NCBI GenBank assembly: GCA_001768515.1
Contig: MEOA01000054.1
Span: 62,001 to 126,000 of the forward strand
Direction of reading: 5' to 3'
DNA length: 64,000 bases
Origin: Bacteroidetes bacterium GWE2_42_24
GTDB lineage: Bacteria; Bacteroidota; Bacteroidia; Bacteroidales; TTA-H9
Both the position numbers and the translations under genes were made by a program. Below, piece after piece: positions 45,277 through 54,366 of this stretch; within the stretch, counting starts at the first letter, position 1, and each line of letters begins with the position of its first letter. Below the pieces are notes generated by a model that was not told the origin of the DNA, made no database searches, and worked only from the letters and a program-made list of their open reading frames with translations.

Positions 45277-46056
45277 TTATTCGTTGTCGAACCTGAGATG
45301 ACGAACAGTGTGTCCGTTGTTAATGAGTTGATTAAGTGAGTCGATGCCGATCCTGAGGTGTCGGTCAACATGGCTTTTATTGACTTGCTGGTCACTTTCT
45401 TCAGTTTTAACGCCATCAGGAATCATTGGCTGGTCGGATACAAGCAACAGGGCGCCAGTCGGAATATGGTTGGCAAACCCAACGATAAAAAGTGTGGCTG
45501 TTTCCATGTCGATGGCCATCGAACGGGTCGTTCTGAGGTATTCTTTGAAGTGCTCGTCATATTCCCATACACGGCGGTTGGTGGTGTATATAGTACCAGT
45601 CCAGTAATCAGAATCATGATCACGGATTGTAGTTGAAACTGCTTTTTGCAAAGCAAAGGCAGGCAAGGCCGGAATTTCGTTTGGGAAATAGTCATTAGAA
45701 GTACCATCGCCTCTGATGGCAGCTATTGGCAGAATAAGATCGCCAATTTTGTTTTTCCGTTTCAGACCGCCACATTTCCCTAAAAAAAGAACAGCTTTGG
45801 GTGCAATTGCACTGAGCAAATCCATCACCGTGGCAGCATTGGCACTCCCCATTCCAAAGTTGATAATTGTGATGTTGCCTGCTGTGGCTGAAGGCATACT
45901 GCGGCCATAGCCCTCAATTTCAACCTTATGCCATTCAGCAAATAAATCAACATAATGCTGAAAGTTGGTCAGAAGGATATATTGACCAAACTCGGTAAGT
46001 GGCTTTCCCGTGTATCTTGGAAGCCAGTTGTTTACAATTTCTTCTTTGGTTTTCAT
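45277..46056 (-). CDS. amn: AMP nucleosidase
   Basis: 259 residues, the short Bacteroidota form with only the catalytic nucleoside phosphorylase-like domain. Motifs are NFGMGSANAATVMDLLSAIAPKAVLFLGKCGGL and IDMETATLFIVGFANHIPTGALLLVSDQP. It hydrolyses AMP to adenine and ribose 5-phosphate. Lies immediately upstream of holA on the same strand. A candidate -7 element is at 46133-46140. Confidence 0.92.
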   Translation of the reverse strand: MKTKEEIVNNWLPRYTGKPLTEFGQYILLTNFQHYVDLFAEWHKVEIEGYGRSMPSATAGNITIINFGMGSANAATVMDLLSAIAPKAVLFLGKCGGLKRKNKIGDLILPIAAIRGDGTSNDYFPNEIPALPAFALQKAVSTTIRDHDSDYWTGTIYTTNRRVWEYDEHFKEYLRTTRSMAIDMETATLFIVGFANHIPTGALLLVSDQPMIPDGVKTEESDQQVNKSHVDRHLRIGIDSLNQLINNGHTVRHLRFDNE

Positions 46057-46132
46057 GGCTAAAACATTCTATGACACTTAGTCCTTCGGGTCATTGACCA
46101 GCCGGTAAAAAACAGGATCACCTTTAGCGGAA

Positions 46133-46140
46133 CAAATTTA
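46133..46140 (-). promoter_or_regulatory. Candidate -7 element for amn-holA
   Basis: Plus strand CAAATTTA equals TAAATTTG on the minus strand (TAnnTTTG). It is back-to-back with the plus-strand element at 46166-46173. Confidence 0.45.
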
Positions 46141-46165
46141 ACCGAAAAAACAACACCATTCTGAT

Positions 46166-46173
46166 TACCTTTG
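46166..46173 (+). promoter_or_regulatory. Candidate -7 element for the HsdR_N-like gene
   Basis: TACCTTTG matches TAnnTTTG. Transcription would start near 46180, which supports the ATG at 46190 or 46193 over the TTG at 46178. Confidence 0.45.
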
Positions 46174-46189
46174 CGCCTTGGTTTTAGAA

Positions 46190-46648
46190 ATGATGATTCC
46201 ACTCAATTTTCCGCCCGCCAACCTTGTCATCTCAACAACTGATCAATCGGTTATGGTTTTTGACCGTATTCGGCGAAGGCATGTAGCTCTTACTCCTGAA
46301 GAATGGGTTAGGCAGCATTTAATTCATTATCTGGTTGAGCATCGTGGATACCGGCCTTCATTAATAAGCGTAGAGGCAAAGCTGAAATTGAACAGGATGA
46401 CCCGAAGGGCTGATGTTGTTTGCTGGGTTGATCCTAATTCGAAACCATGGCTAGTTGCTGAGTGTAAGGCTCCTGAGGTTGATCTGTCGCAAATGGTTCT
46501 TGATCAGGCCTTGCGCTATAATATGGTGCTCAATGCAAAGTATGTATTGATTACCAATGGGCTGATTCATGTTTGCTATGAAATGCCGGGAAGTGGAACA
46601 ACTGCAAAGATGATTGGTGTAATTCCTGATGCTCCCTCTTTCATCTGA
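46190..46648 (+). CDS. Type I restriction HsdR N-terminal-domain-like protein
   Basis: About 152 residues. A PD-(D/E)xK nuclease-like fold resembling the HsdR N-terminal domain: MTRRADVVCWVDPNSKPWLVAECKAPEVDLS gives the D and ExK catalytic residues. It is a small stand-alone protein without helicase domain. No methylase or specificity gene is nearby, so it is not a restriction-modification system; such proteins recur beside holA in this phylum. Function unknown, perhaps DNA repair. Confidence 0.8.
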   Translation: MMIPLNFPPANLVISTTDQSVMVFDRIRRRHVALTPEEWVRQHLIHYLVEHRGYRPSLISVEAKLKLNRMTRRADVVCWVDPNSKPWLVAECKAPEVDLSQMVLDQALRYNMVLNAKYVLITNGLIHVCYEMPGSGTTAKMIGVIPDAPSFI

Positions 46649-46684
46649 CAGTCCTATACATCGTATTATACCACATTGAATTTT

Positions 46685-47914
46685 ATGTTTAAAAAGATTA
46701 CTTTCTTTCTGTTTGTTCTATTTTCCCTTTTTGGAACCAGAGTAACCTCCCAGAGTTTTGACCTAAGTAGTGTGAAGATTGCGTTTCATGGTTTTGTCCG
46801 GGGTGACGCGGCTTTTGACAGCCGACTAAACGTGGAAGCCCGTGAAGGTTTTGTTATATTGTATCCTTTAAAGCCTGATTTGGATGCCAATGGTGCCGAT
46901 ATCAATGCAGTTCCTAATTTTAACCAATGGGGGATGACATCGCGCGTCAATCTAACGGCCACGGGGCCCGATATTCTGGGAGCTAAGGTAAAAGGATTTG
47001 TTGAAGGTGATTTTACCGGCCCATCTAATCCCGAGAACAATGCTTTCAGGTTGCGGCATGGTTATATAGAAATGAAATGGGTTAAGGCATCGATACTAGT
47101 GGGGCAGTATTGGTCTCCATTAGATGTACCCGAGATGTTGCCGAGGGTTCTTGCGCTGAACACAGGAGCTCCTTTTCGGTCGTTTACCCGCAGCCCAATG
47201 ATCAAGGTAGCCTATACTCCGGGTAAGTTTGATATAATCGCGGTTGCTTATGCACAAAGAGATTATGTTTCTCCTGGTCCAAGTGGTGGGTCTGTTTCTT
47301 ATCTTCGGAATGCTCTGGTTCCCAATCTGCATCTAATGATTCAGTATCATGGCCAATCTCTTTTTGCCGGTGCCGGTGTTGATTACAAACAATTACGCCC
47401 GAGGCTGGTAACCGACAGCCTGTTTAAAGCTGATGAACTGGTAAGGTCTGTCTCACTCCATGTATTTGGTAAGTATACCGATAGGTCCTTTCAGATTAAG
47501 ACGCAGGTTATCCTCGGCCAGAATCTGAGCGATCATCTGATGACAGGTGGTTATGCTGTTGAAAAGGCCGATTCGTTGGATAACCGGACTTATGTGAATT
47601 TGAATAATCTATCGTTATGGGCTGATCTGACATATGATTACAGATCGGTAAGACTTGGATTGTATGGTGGATATGTTAAAAACCTGGGGACAGGCAGAGA
47701 TGCCAAAGGTCCCTTTTATGGGCGTGGTGATGACATTGATTATATCTATCGAGTAGCTCCCCGTATCGATGTGAATATTTTGCCCTTACAGTTTACTTTT
47801 GAAGTCGAGTATACGGTTGCTGCTTATGGGATTAGTGATAATCGTTTTAATGTTTCTCAGACTGATGAAATCAGCAATATTCGGTTGCAGGCTGCCGTTA
47901 TCTATATGTTCTAA
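46685..47914 (+). CDS. Outer-membrane beta-barrel protein, porin-like
   Basis: About 409 residues from the ATG at 46685 (an upstream TTG at 46676 would add three). A signal peptide ends near residue 22 (TRVTSQ). The mature part alternates hydrophobic and polar residues, is rich in aromatic residues and glycine, and ends in Phe, as expected of an outer-membrane barrel. Segments such as AKVKGFVEGDFTG and FRLRHGYIEMKW resemble DcaP-like porins. The substrate is unknown. Confidence 0.78.
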   Translation: MFKKITFFLFVLFSLFGTRVTSQSFDLSSVKIAFHGFVRGDAAFDSRLNVEAREGFVILYPLKPDLDANGADINAVPNFNQWGMTSRVNLTATGPDILGAKVKGFVEGDFTGPSNPENNAFRLRHGYIEMKWVKASILVGQYWSPLDVPEMLPRVLALNTGAPFRSFTRSPMIKVAYTPGKFDIIAVAYAQRDYVSPGPSGGSVSYLRNALVPNLHLMIQYHGQSLFAGAGVDYKQLRPRLVTDSLFKADELVRSVSLHVFGKYTDRSFQIKTQVILGQNLSDHLMTGGYAVEKADSLDNRTYVNLNNLSLWADLTYDYRSVRLGLYGGYVKNLGTGRDAKGPFYGRGDDIDYIYRVAPRIDVNILPLQFTFEVEYTVAAYGISDNRFNVSQTDEISNIRLQAAVIYMF

Positions 47915-47979
47915 ATCATTGATTCGGGAAGTGAATGCTTTTTTGTTCATAATTTCGTCGGGAATCGCCAAAAAAAAAT

Positions 47980-47987
47980 TAATTTTG
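47980..47987 (+). promoter_or_regulatory. Candidate -7 element for the 48014 operon
   Basis: TAATTTTG matches TAnnTTTG and lies 27 bp before the ATG at 48014. It would drive the three-gene run ending in rsmD. Confidence 0.45.
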
Positions 47988-48013
47988 CACGTGATATAAA
48001 CCAAGAAAAAATC

Positions 48014-48610
48014 ATGAAAACAGTTATTAAAATCGTTTTAGCCCTTATTATTGTAGGTCTTAGCTACCTGGTTTATGAAAGTATTATGACCCCCGTTCGC
48101 TTCGACCAGGCTAAAAACCTGAGGTATGATGCTGTTGTCCAGAAGTTGAAAGATATTCGAGACATCGAGCGGTTTTTTCGTGCGGGAAATAAGCGTTACA
48201 CTGCTAATTGGGATTCACTGGTAGCCTTCGCCAGGATTGGACAGATACCTGTAATCAAGATGGTAGCCGACCCCACTGATACCACCTTTTCGCGTTCCAT
48301 TACTGATACCATCGGTTTTATTAGTGTGTATGATTCTCTTTTTGGCAAACGTCAGAATTTTAGAATTGAAGATATTTCAATAGTTCCGGGAAGCAACGGG
48401 CAGAAATTTGAAATCCATGCCGGCAAAATTGACAAAGGTGGCATGTTTGCTGATGTATATGAAGTTCTTGCACATAACAATTCAATTCTCGCGGGTCTTG
48501 ATGAACAATTGGTTCGAAATCTTAACAAGGTTCGCGAAGATATTGACAAATATCCCGGATTGAAGATCGGTTCGATGGTGGAAGTGACTACCGACGGCAA
48601 TTGGGAGTAA
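48014..48610 (+). CDS. Conserved membrane-anchored hypothetical protein
   Basis: 198 residues. A hydrophobic segment at about 4-22 (IKIVLALIIVGLSYLVYESI) is an uncleaved anchor or signal. The rest is soluble, with RYDAVVQKLKDIRDIERFFRAGNKRYTANWDSLVAFA as a helical segment. Homologues occur upstream of DUF3822 and rsmD in Bacteroidota, but the function is unknown. Confidence 0.75.
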   Translation: MKTVIKIVLALIIVGLSYLVYESIMTPVRFDQAKNLRYDAVVQKLKDIRDIERFFRAGNKRYTANWDSLVAFARIGQIPVIKMVADPTDTTFSRSITDTIGFISVYDSLFGKRQNFRIEDISIVPGSNGQKFEIHAGKIDKGGMFADVYEVLAHNNSILAGLDEQLVRNLNKVREDIDKYPGLKIGSMVEVTTDGNWE

Positions 48611-48640
48611 TATTCCCCAACATCACCAATCTAAGCTCAA

Positions 48641-49528
48641 ATGTCCCTTAGCTTTCATCCACTATGGAGTATTTGTGATAAAAGTTTTAATGAGGACCAG
48701 GCATTGAACTATGAACTCTCCATTCTGCTTGCACAGGATGGAGTTTCTTTTTCTTTGGCTGAGCCTCAGAAGGGTAAAGTATTGGCTCTTGAAGCAATGT
48801 CTTTTTTTAACTCGGGAGAAGTTGGTGTCCCTGATTGGGATCAGGTGACCGAAATTCTCCCAGCGGCCAGAAAGATGTCACAGTGGGCAATTAATACTTT
48901 TCCAAGGACACGGATATTTGTTGAAACCCGTAAGAGTACATTAATCCCTCAGTCGCTAGCCTCTGTTGAAACCAACAGGGACATACTTGCCTTTAATCAC
49001 CCTCTTGCTGATGACGAAGTCGTGCTTGCCGATAACGTATCATCAGGCGAGATGACTCATTTGTTTGCCATTTCAGGAAAGCTCCTTTCGGTGTTAACTC
49101 AGATACAGGGAGTCTCAGGAGTACATTGTGCCTCATCAGTATTACTGGAGTTGTTGGTCGGCCAGTTCAGGAATCTGATACTCGATGATAAATTGTTTGT
49201 ACATGTCAGACCCAGGTGGTTTGAGGTTGTCTATCTGCGGGATAAGAAGCTGCGTTTTTTTAATAGCTTTGAATACCGTAACCGGGAGGATTTTATATAT
49301 TTTTTGTTGTTCGTAATGGATCAACTGGGATTGAATCCGGAAACATCAGAAGTTGTTTTACTGGGAGAAGTTGAGAAGGAATCTGCTATATATGATATTA
49401 TTTACAGGTATGTCAGAAATGTTGGATTTGCCCGCAGGCTAAGTGCTCTTAACTTTCCCTATGTATTCGACTCTTTGCCACGTCATAGTTATTTTACCAT
49501 TTTAAATACATCGCTTTGCGAATTATAA
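48641..49528 (+). CDS. DUF3822-family protein
   Basis: 295 residues. A Bacteroidota-specific family of unknown function, recognised by position just before rsmD and by sequence such as LSILLAQDGVSFSLAEPQ near the N-terminus and FVHVRPRWFEVVYLRDKKLRFFNSFEY. The two-lobed layout may suggest an actin-like ATPase fold, but I do not see an ATP-binding motif. Overlaps rsmD by 13 bp. Confidence 0.8.
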   Translation: MSLSFHPLWSICDKSFNEDQALNYELSILLAQDGVSFSLAEPQKGKVLALEAMSFFNSGEVGVPDWDQVTEILPAARKMSQWAINTFPRTRIFVETRKSTLIPQSLASVETNRDILAFNHPLADDEVVLADNVSSGEMTHLFAISGKLLSVLTQIQGVSGVHCASSVLLELLVGQFRNLILDDKLFVHVRPRWFEVVYLRDKKLRFFNSFEYRNREDFIYFLLFVMDQLGLNPETSEVVLLGEVEKESAIYDIIYRYVRNVGFARRLSALNFPYVFDSLPRHSYFTILNTSLCEL

Positions 49529-50082
49529 GAGGATCCCGCAGGGGAAAACAATTGCATCCACCGGTAGGATTACCGGTTAGGCCAACCACGGACATGGCCA
49601 AGGAAAGCCTTTTTAATATTTTAGATAATAACTTCTATTTTGAAAATATTGCGGTACTGGACTTGTTTTCCGGTACCGGGTCGATTTCTTATGAATTTGC
49701 TTCCCGGGGTGCCATCGAAGTAGTTGCCGTTGAAATGAATCCAAAATGTGCTGATTATATCAAGCAAACAGCGAAGGAACTTACTTTTGACAATCTTATG
49801 GTGATTAAAGGGAATGTGTTTAGCTACCTGAACTCAGCACGCAGACAGTTTGATGTTATTTTTGCCGATCCCCCATATGATCTGGAAGGGGTTGCCACGA
49901 TCCCGGATCTTATCATCAAAGGTGGTTTTCTGGCTCCTGATGGGCTCTTTGTGATGGAGCACGGAGAACGCGTGAGTTTTCAGAGCCATTCACATTTTAT
50001 GGAGCAGCGTCGTTATGGCAAAGTGAATTTCACCCTCTTCAGCCCTAACCAGATTATGGCCGACGACGAACAGGCTGTTTAG
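49516..50082 (+). CDS. rsmD: 16S rRNA (guanine(966)-N2)-methyltransferase
   Basis: 188 residues. Starts at a TTG (49516) inside the end of the previous gene, implying translational coupling. Motifs are MRIIRGSRRGKQL with RPTTDMAKESLFNIL at the N-terminus, LDLFSGTGSISYEFASRGA for SAM binding, and VIFADPPYDLEG with the catalytic DPPY. Its 3' end overlaps the convergent thioredoxin-like gene by 29 bp. Confidence 0.96.
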   Translation: MRIIRGSRRGKQLHPPVGLPVRPTTDMAKESLFNILDNNFYFENIAVLDLFSGTGSISYEFASRGAIEVVAVEMNPKCADYIKQTAKELTFDNLMVIKGNVFSYLNSARRQFDVIFADPPYDLEGVATIPDLIIKGGFLAPDGLFVMEHGERVSFQSHSHFMEQRRYGKVNFTLFSPNQIMADDEQAV

Positions 50083-51445
50083 ACTTAGTTAATTTCAGTA
50101 GGTATTTCTCTGATTCAGGCCCGGGTATCATGGTTGGGTACTGTATTATTTTCCCATCGCTACCTATGATCGCGAATAATGGCAGGGAACTAATCTGCCA
50201 GCGATGCATCATGGCAAAATCATTTCCACCCCAAACACTTTTCCATGGCCATGATTTCAACGCCAAAATTGATCTGGCTTCCTGTTGATCATAATCCAGA
50301 AAGATAGTGATAACATTACATTGCCAGTTCTCTCGTGATTTAAAAGCTGCCAGCCAGTCGGCTGCCTCGAGGCATGATGCACACTGTGTGTGTGTGAAAA
50401 CAATGAGTAGTGGCATGCTATTCAGTGTATCCGTGAAGGGTTGCGATCCTGTCAGCAGGGGTGGCGCCAAAGTGCCGGGCAAAAGTTCCCGGAGTTGATT
50501 CCCAACCTTACTTGCCAGCACCCGGTGTTCAGCGAAGCGCGAATGTAGCGCCAGTGAGTCAAGAAGCGAAATTGATGCCAATCTTTTTTCCGGAGGCATC
50601 GCGTATACAATATCTGTAATGATCTGGATGGCTGCAAGCTCCCGATATAAATCATTCTTAAGCAATGTGTCCGATCCTAAAAGATGTAGAAATCGGGTAT
50701 ATTCTTTTTCCGTGGCTGCATTTATCAACTGCTCCGGGTAAATACCAGGGGTTTTAAGGTGATAATCTTTAAATAGCTGCGATAGCAGTTCAAGATAAGC
50801 GGGATGCTGGTAATCGGGTTTTCTTTTAAATAACTCTTCTGCAACCGCTGTTGGTGTTCTGACCATGGTATTGATTGCTAATCCCATAAGGGTATATTGC
50901 ATGTAATCGGCCAGAAAGCGGTCGTCAGACTGATTAATAAGCTTCTGCTGCCGGTGGATAAAATTACGTGCAATTCTGATGTCCCTCTTTCGGAGGATAT
51001 CATTAAAGTTTGAATCCAGAAAGCTGGCCACTTCCATATCAAATTTTGTAATTTTAAAGCTTGTAGAGGTTTTGGTAATATCAGTCAGGGTAAATCCAGC
51101 TGAACCCCGGTTGCCTGTAAATCCTGGCTGAACAGGTTGTATAGCCTGTACCTTAAGGGTGTCGCCTGGAGTAATCCAGAACCAGTCCGTCTGGAACCAT
51201 ACATCAACACCAGCCTGGAAAACAATGTTTGTGTCGACTGACAGGATGAAGCCTCCGCCAGCATCACAGGTATCGGTCGCGAGAACTTCCAGATGACGGG
51301 TAAAGGGATTTGATTCGGCGATTAATTGTACGATAAGACCACTGCCTTCAGGGATTTTACCCTTGATGACAGCACTTTGTGACGTGACAGGTTGTGTTAT
51401 CACCCAACCGATGAAAAGGAGTAAAAGGCGGGATGCAGTTTTCAT
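50054..51445 (-). CDS. Exported thioredoxin-like (TlpA-type) protein
   Basis: 463 residues with a signal peptide (first ~22). A long N-terminal part (about 25-320) of mixed beta and helical sequence precedes a thioredoxin-like domain (about 320-450) with the redox motif CASC in LIVFTHTQCASCLEAADWL and SSLPLFAIIGSDGKI containing the cis-Pro. Probably a periplasmic thiol-disulfide protein, as in many Bacteroidota DUF4369-like families. Stop codon lies inside the 3' end of rsmD on the other strand. Confidence 0.82.
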   Translation of the reverse strand: MKTASRLLLLFIGWVITQPVTSQSAVIKGKIPEGSGLIVQLIAESNPFTRHLEVLATDTCDAGGGFILSVDTNIVFQAGVDVWFQTDWFWITPGDTLKVQAIQPVQPGFTGNRGSAGFTLTDITKTSTSFKITKFDMEVASFLDSNFNDILRKRDIRIARNFIHRQQKLINQSDDRFLADYMQYTLMGLAINTMVRTPTAVAEELFKRKPDYQHPAYLELLSQLFKDYHLKTPGIYPEQLINAATEKEYTRFLHLLGSDTLLKNDLYRELAAIQIITDIVYAMPPEKRLASISLLDSLALHSRFAEHRVLASKVGNQLRELLPGTLAPPLLTGSQPFTDTLNSMPLLIVFTHTQCASCLEAADWLAAFKSRENWQCNVITIFLDYDQQEARSILALKSWPWKSVWGGNDFAMMHRWQISSLPLFAIIGSDGKIIQYPTMIPGPESEKYLLKLTKSKQPVRRRP

Positions 51446-51479
51446 CAGTTAATAACGATTTATAGGAAAAGAAATTTTA

Positions 51480-51938
51480 TTAAAATGTCAGTCCGGGAGG
51501 CAGGAACTGCGATGGATCTCCTCCGTTTCTGATTATGTCGCGCACAACTGATGAGCTGATAAAGCTATGTTCAGGTGCCGTTAGCAGAAAGATGGTTTCA
51601 ATTTCTGTGCCTAGTTTTTTGTTGATCTGCCCAATCCCTCTTTCAAATTCAAAATCAGCAGAGGTGCGCAATCCTCGAATAATGAATTTAGCTCCAATCC
51701 GATCACAATAATTAACCGTTAGTCCAGTGTAGGTATCGGCTGCGACTTTAGGTTCTGAAGCAAATATTTTTCGAATCCATACAAGTCTCTGATCAACGTG
51801 ATAGAATCCGGTTTTATCAACATTAATACCAATAGCCACAATGATTTTGTCAAAAAGCGGGAGAGCCCTTTTAATTACGGAATAATGGCCTATGGTAATG
51901 GGATCGAATGATCCGGGAAATACCCCAATCCTTTCCAT
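51480..51938 (-). CDS. coaD: Phosphopantetheine adenylyltransferase
   Basis: 152 residues from the ATG at 51938; a TTG at 51944 would add two residues. Motifs are the nucleotidyltransferase site VFPGSFDPITIGHYSVIKRA and FIIRGLRTSADFEFERGIGQINKKL with ISSSVVRDIIRNGGD. Makes dephospho-CoA. Sits 11 bp after psd on the same strand. Confidence 0.97.
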   Translation of the reverse strand: MERIGVFPGSFDPITIGHYSVIKRALPLFDKIIVAIGINVDKTGFYHVDQRLVWIRKIFASEPKVAADTYTGLTVNYCDRIGAKFIIRGLRTSADFEFERGIGQINKKLGTEIETIFLLTAPEHSFISSSVVRDIIRNGGDPSQFLPPGLTF

Positions 51939-51949
51939 GATCAATGGTT

Positions 51950-52606
51950 TTATTCGGCAAAGGTAGCCAATATCGTTTGGGAACCAATAACCTTTTGATT
52001 CAGTTCAACTTTAACATCAGCATCTAATGGGAGGAAATGGTCAATCCGGCTCCCGAATTTGATAAATCCCATTTGGTGATTTTGTATGGCTTTTTCTCCT
52101 ATCAGGGGGTAACATACAATCCTTCGGGCTACTGCACCGGCAATCTGCCTGATCAGAATACTGCGTTTAGGGGTTGTTCTGATTACAACGGTAGTTCTTT
52201 CATTATCTATCGAAGATTTTGGATGCCACGCAACAAGAAATTTTCCCGCGTGATACTTTTGGTATATCACTTCGCCACTAATCGGAAACCAGTTGATATG
52301 AACGTTGTAGATGCTCATAAAAACCGAAACCAGCTTTCGTGGTTCATGGTAAAATTCATCCTCATCCACCTCTTCGATGGCAACGACTGTTCCGTCGGCA
52401 CCACTGAAGATGGCCATGGGGTCGGATAGCGGGCTACGATTAGGGACTCTGAAAAATCTTACGATTAGGGCAAAGAAAAGAAGCAATGGGATTAGAAAAA
52501 GCAAAGCCCAGATGAGGGGTGAAAAAATAAAAAGAAAAGCAATGATTAATCCTGTAAGTATGGCCGAAACTGAGATTATTATTCGGCCTTCTTTATGTAT
52601 CTTCAT
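51950..52606 (-). CDS. psd: Phosphatidylserine decarboxylase, short form
   Basis: 218 residues, the short archaeal/Bacteroidota-type enzyme. Two hydrophobic segments lie near the N-terminus (residues about 10-50). The autocleavage site that yields the pyruvoyl group is GS in FIKFGSRIDHFLP. FMSIYNVHINWFPISGEV is also diagnostic. It makes phosphatidylethanolamine, downstream of cdsA (19 bp) in the same operon, which fits the pathway. Confidence 0.94.
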   Translation of the reverse strand: MKIHKEGRIIISVSAILTGLIIAFLFIFSPLIWALLFLIPLLLFFALIVRFFRVPNRSPLSDPMAIFSGADGTVVAIEEVDEDEFYHEPRKLVSVFMSIYNVHINWFPISGEVIYQKYHAGKFLVAWHPKSSIDNERTTVVIRTTPKRSILIRQIAGAVARRIVCYPLIGEKAIQNHQMGFIKFGSRIDHFLPLDADVKVELNQKVIGSQTILATFAE

Positions 52607-52624
52607 GTAGATGAACGTGTCTGA

Positions 52625-53449
52625 TTAGATCAATACAATTGATAAGTATATCCAGGCAGCAGGAACGGAGAGTAATACAGCATCAAACCGGTCAAGCAGC
52701 CCGCCATGTCCGGGGAGTAGGTCTCCACTATCTTTCACCCCCTTACTCCTTTTAAGGAGGGATTCCAAAAGGTCACCAAAGATACCGAAAATAACAACAA
52801 CTATCGCCAATCCCAACCATATCGGTAAGATCATGAGACCAGTAATTTCAAATAATCCGAAGGCTGCTCCAAGGCTGAAAAGGAGACCTCCAATAGCTCC
52901 TTCCCATGATTTTTTGGGGCTTACACGTTCAAAGAGGCGGTGTCGGCCTATCGAAATTCCTGTAAGATAGGCGAAGGTGTCGTTAACCCATATGAGCACG
53001 AAAAGGCTTAAAATCATGACCGGTTGATCAGGTCGGCCAGGAATGACATCAATAAAACGTGGAAGGATTCCTAGGGGGATAGCGACATAAACAACAGGAA
53101 CGATCGTAAGAAAAGATTGTTCAAGGGCATTACTATCACGAATAAAGAGCGATGAAACCATCGGGATTAACAGGATAAACCCCAGAGTAACGGCAATAGT
53201 AAGAGAAGAACCGACTTGTACGCCAAGGCCTGAGAGTAGAAGAAAAGCTACTGTCACGGTTATAAAAGAGGTTGTCTTAAGATGCGCATTGGTAAGGTTA
53301 ATCAGAGAATGAAGCTCATGTGCGCATCCAAGAGCTACAGCACACATGAGTGCCGTAAAAAGAATATTGTTGAACAGGATCAGCGAAACAATCAGTGCTA
53401 CCAGCAATGCCCCGGTTAGCGTACGTTGAATGAAGTTATTCTTCATCAT
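52625..53449 (-). CDS. cdsA: Phosphatidate cytidylyltransferase
   Basis: About 274 residues from the ATG at 53449 (MMKNNFIQRTLTGALL); the frame continues upstream but that extension is not family-like. About eight membrane segments. The signature near the C-terminus is RSKGVKDSGDLLPGHGGLLDRFDAVL. Makes CDP-diacylglycerol for phospholipid synthesis. Its start overlaps the end of the DUF2007 gene by about 14 bp. Confidence 0.95.
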   Translation of the reverse strand: MMKNNFIQRTLTGALLVALIVSLILFNNILFTALMCAVALGCAHELHSLINLTNAHLKTTSFITVTVAFLLLSGLGVQVGSSLTIAVTLGFILLIPMVSSLFIRDSNALEQSFLTIVPVVYVAIPLGILPRFIDVIPGRPDQPVMILSLFVLIWVNDTFAYLTGISIGRHRLFERVSPKKSWEGAIGGLLFSLGAAFGLFEITGLMILPIWLGLAIVVVIFGIFGDLLESLLKRSKGVKDSGDLLPGHGGLLDRFDAVLLSVPAAWIYLSIVLI

Positions 53450-53642
53450 GCAATTTAAGGATCTCTCGCGATTGACCGACCTGGTCAGCTGGCACGTAGA
53501 CTTCAACTTCGCCAATCAGAAATTCGGAATCTTTTTTGTTAATCAGTGTCGCTTCGATGCCGTTTTCTTCAAGCATTCCACGAATGATCTCTCCTTCATA
53601 TATATCAGCAGCTGTAGCTATTAAAACAAACTGTTCTTCCAT
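53436..53642 (-). CDS. DUF2007-family small protein
   Basis: 68 residues. Fits the DUF2007 / putative signal-transducing protein family: VLIATAADIYEGEIIRGMLEENGIEATLINK then EVEVYVPADQVGQSREIL. Resembles a PII-like ferredoxin fold. Directly upstream of cdsA and overlapping it. Role unknown. Confidence 0.82.
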   Translation of the reverse strand: MEEQFVLIATAADIYEGEIIRGMLEENGIEATLINKKDSEFLIGEVEVYVPADQVGQSREILKLHDEE

Positions 53643-53680
53643 GGTAACGGTTTTTAAAGTTATGTTTAAAGATACGATAT

Positions 53681-54328
53681 TTAAATTGAATCATCAACAA
53701 AGAAGAGGTAAACTTCTTTAGGCCCATGGGCTCCCATAACTAGCGTTTTTTCAATATCTGCAGTACGGCTCGGGCCACTGATCAGCGTGATAAGTGAGGG
53801 TAAGTCCCCATTAAGGTTTCGTTGTTTCAAAGCCCGTAGTGCATCCTTTAGGTCGGGAACTAGTTGGGATGCATAGGCAACTACCAGGTGCTTTTCAGGG
53901 ATAACATGCAGTCGTCTTCCTGAATTGGTTTTTGAACTTACCATGATGCTGCCGATACGGGCCACCAGATATTCACAAAAAGTGAGGGTTGCTTTTATCA
54001 TGCCAAGATTACTATCGTCACTTATTGCAGGGATTTCTGCCTTGTTGAGCAGGTACAGGAGTTTTTCCTCAGTGCAGAACACTGTGCCCAACTGGAGGTC
54101 AGAAATTGCAGCAGCCAGATTTTCCATCAACTCATCCTCATTTTCGCAGTAGAGAAATTTTCCACCAGTGGAAGTAAACTCTTCTACAAAGATAACCGAC
54201 TGATCGTCATCCCGGTTATTGTAGATGGCCGAGTCGAAATCGACCGATTGAAAGGGACTTGGTATTTTGCTGATCAGTGCATTGCGAACTTTTTTCAGCA
54301 CTTTTTCTTTTGTTGTGGTCTCGTTCAT
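53681..54328 (-). CDS. LUD-domain (LutC-like) protein
   Basis: 215 residues. The C-terminal part TLISGPSRTADIEKTLVMGAHGPKEVYLFFVDD is typical of the LUD/LutC domain, linked to lactate utilisation in other bacteria. No LutA or LutB is adjacent, but two Fe-S CCG-type proteins occur about 4 kb away in the Hdr-like cluster. Lies between ftsH and DUF2007 as commonly seen in this phylum. Its substrate is not established. Confidence 0.88.
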   Translation of the reverse strand: MNETTTKEKVLKKVRNALISKIPSPFQSVDFDSAIYNNRDDDQSVIFVEEFTSTGGKFLYCENEDELMENLAAAISDLQLGTVFCTEEKLLYLLNKAEIPAISDDSNLGMIKATLTFCEYLVARIGSIMVSSKTNSGRRLHVIPEKHLVVAYASQLVPDLKDALRALKQRNLNGDLPSLITLISGPSRTADIEKTLVMGAHGPKEVYLFFVDDSI

Positions 54329-54366
54329 CGTCTGTGTTTTTTAATAGTATCGCAATGTTCTGCAAC

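Noticed and set aside
46190-46648. Restriction-modification or defence system
   Set aside because: Only an HsdR N-terminal-like domain is present; there is no helicase, methylase, specificity gene or other defence gene nearby.
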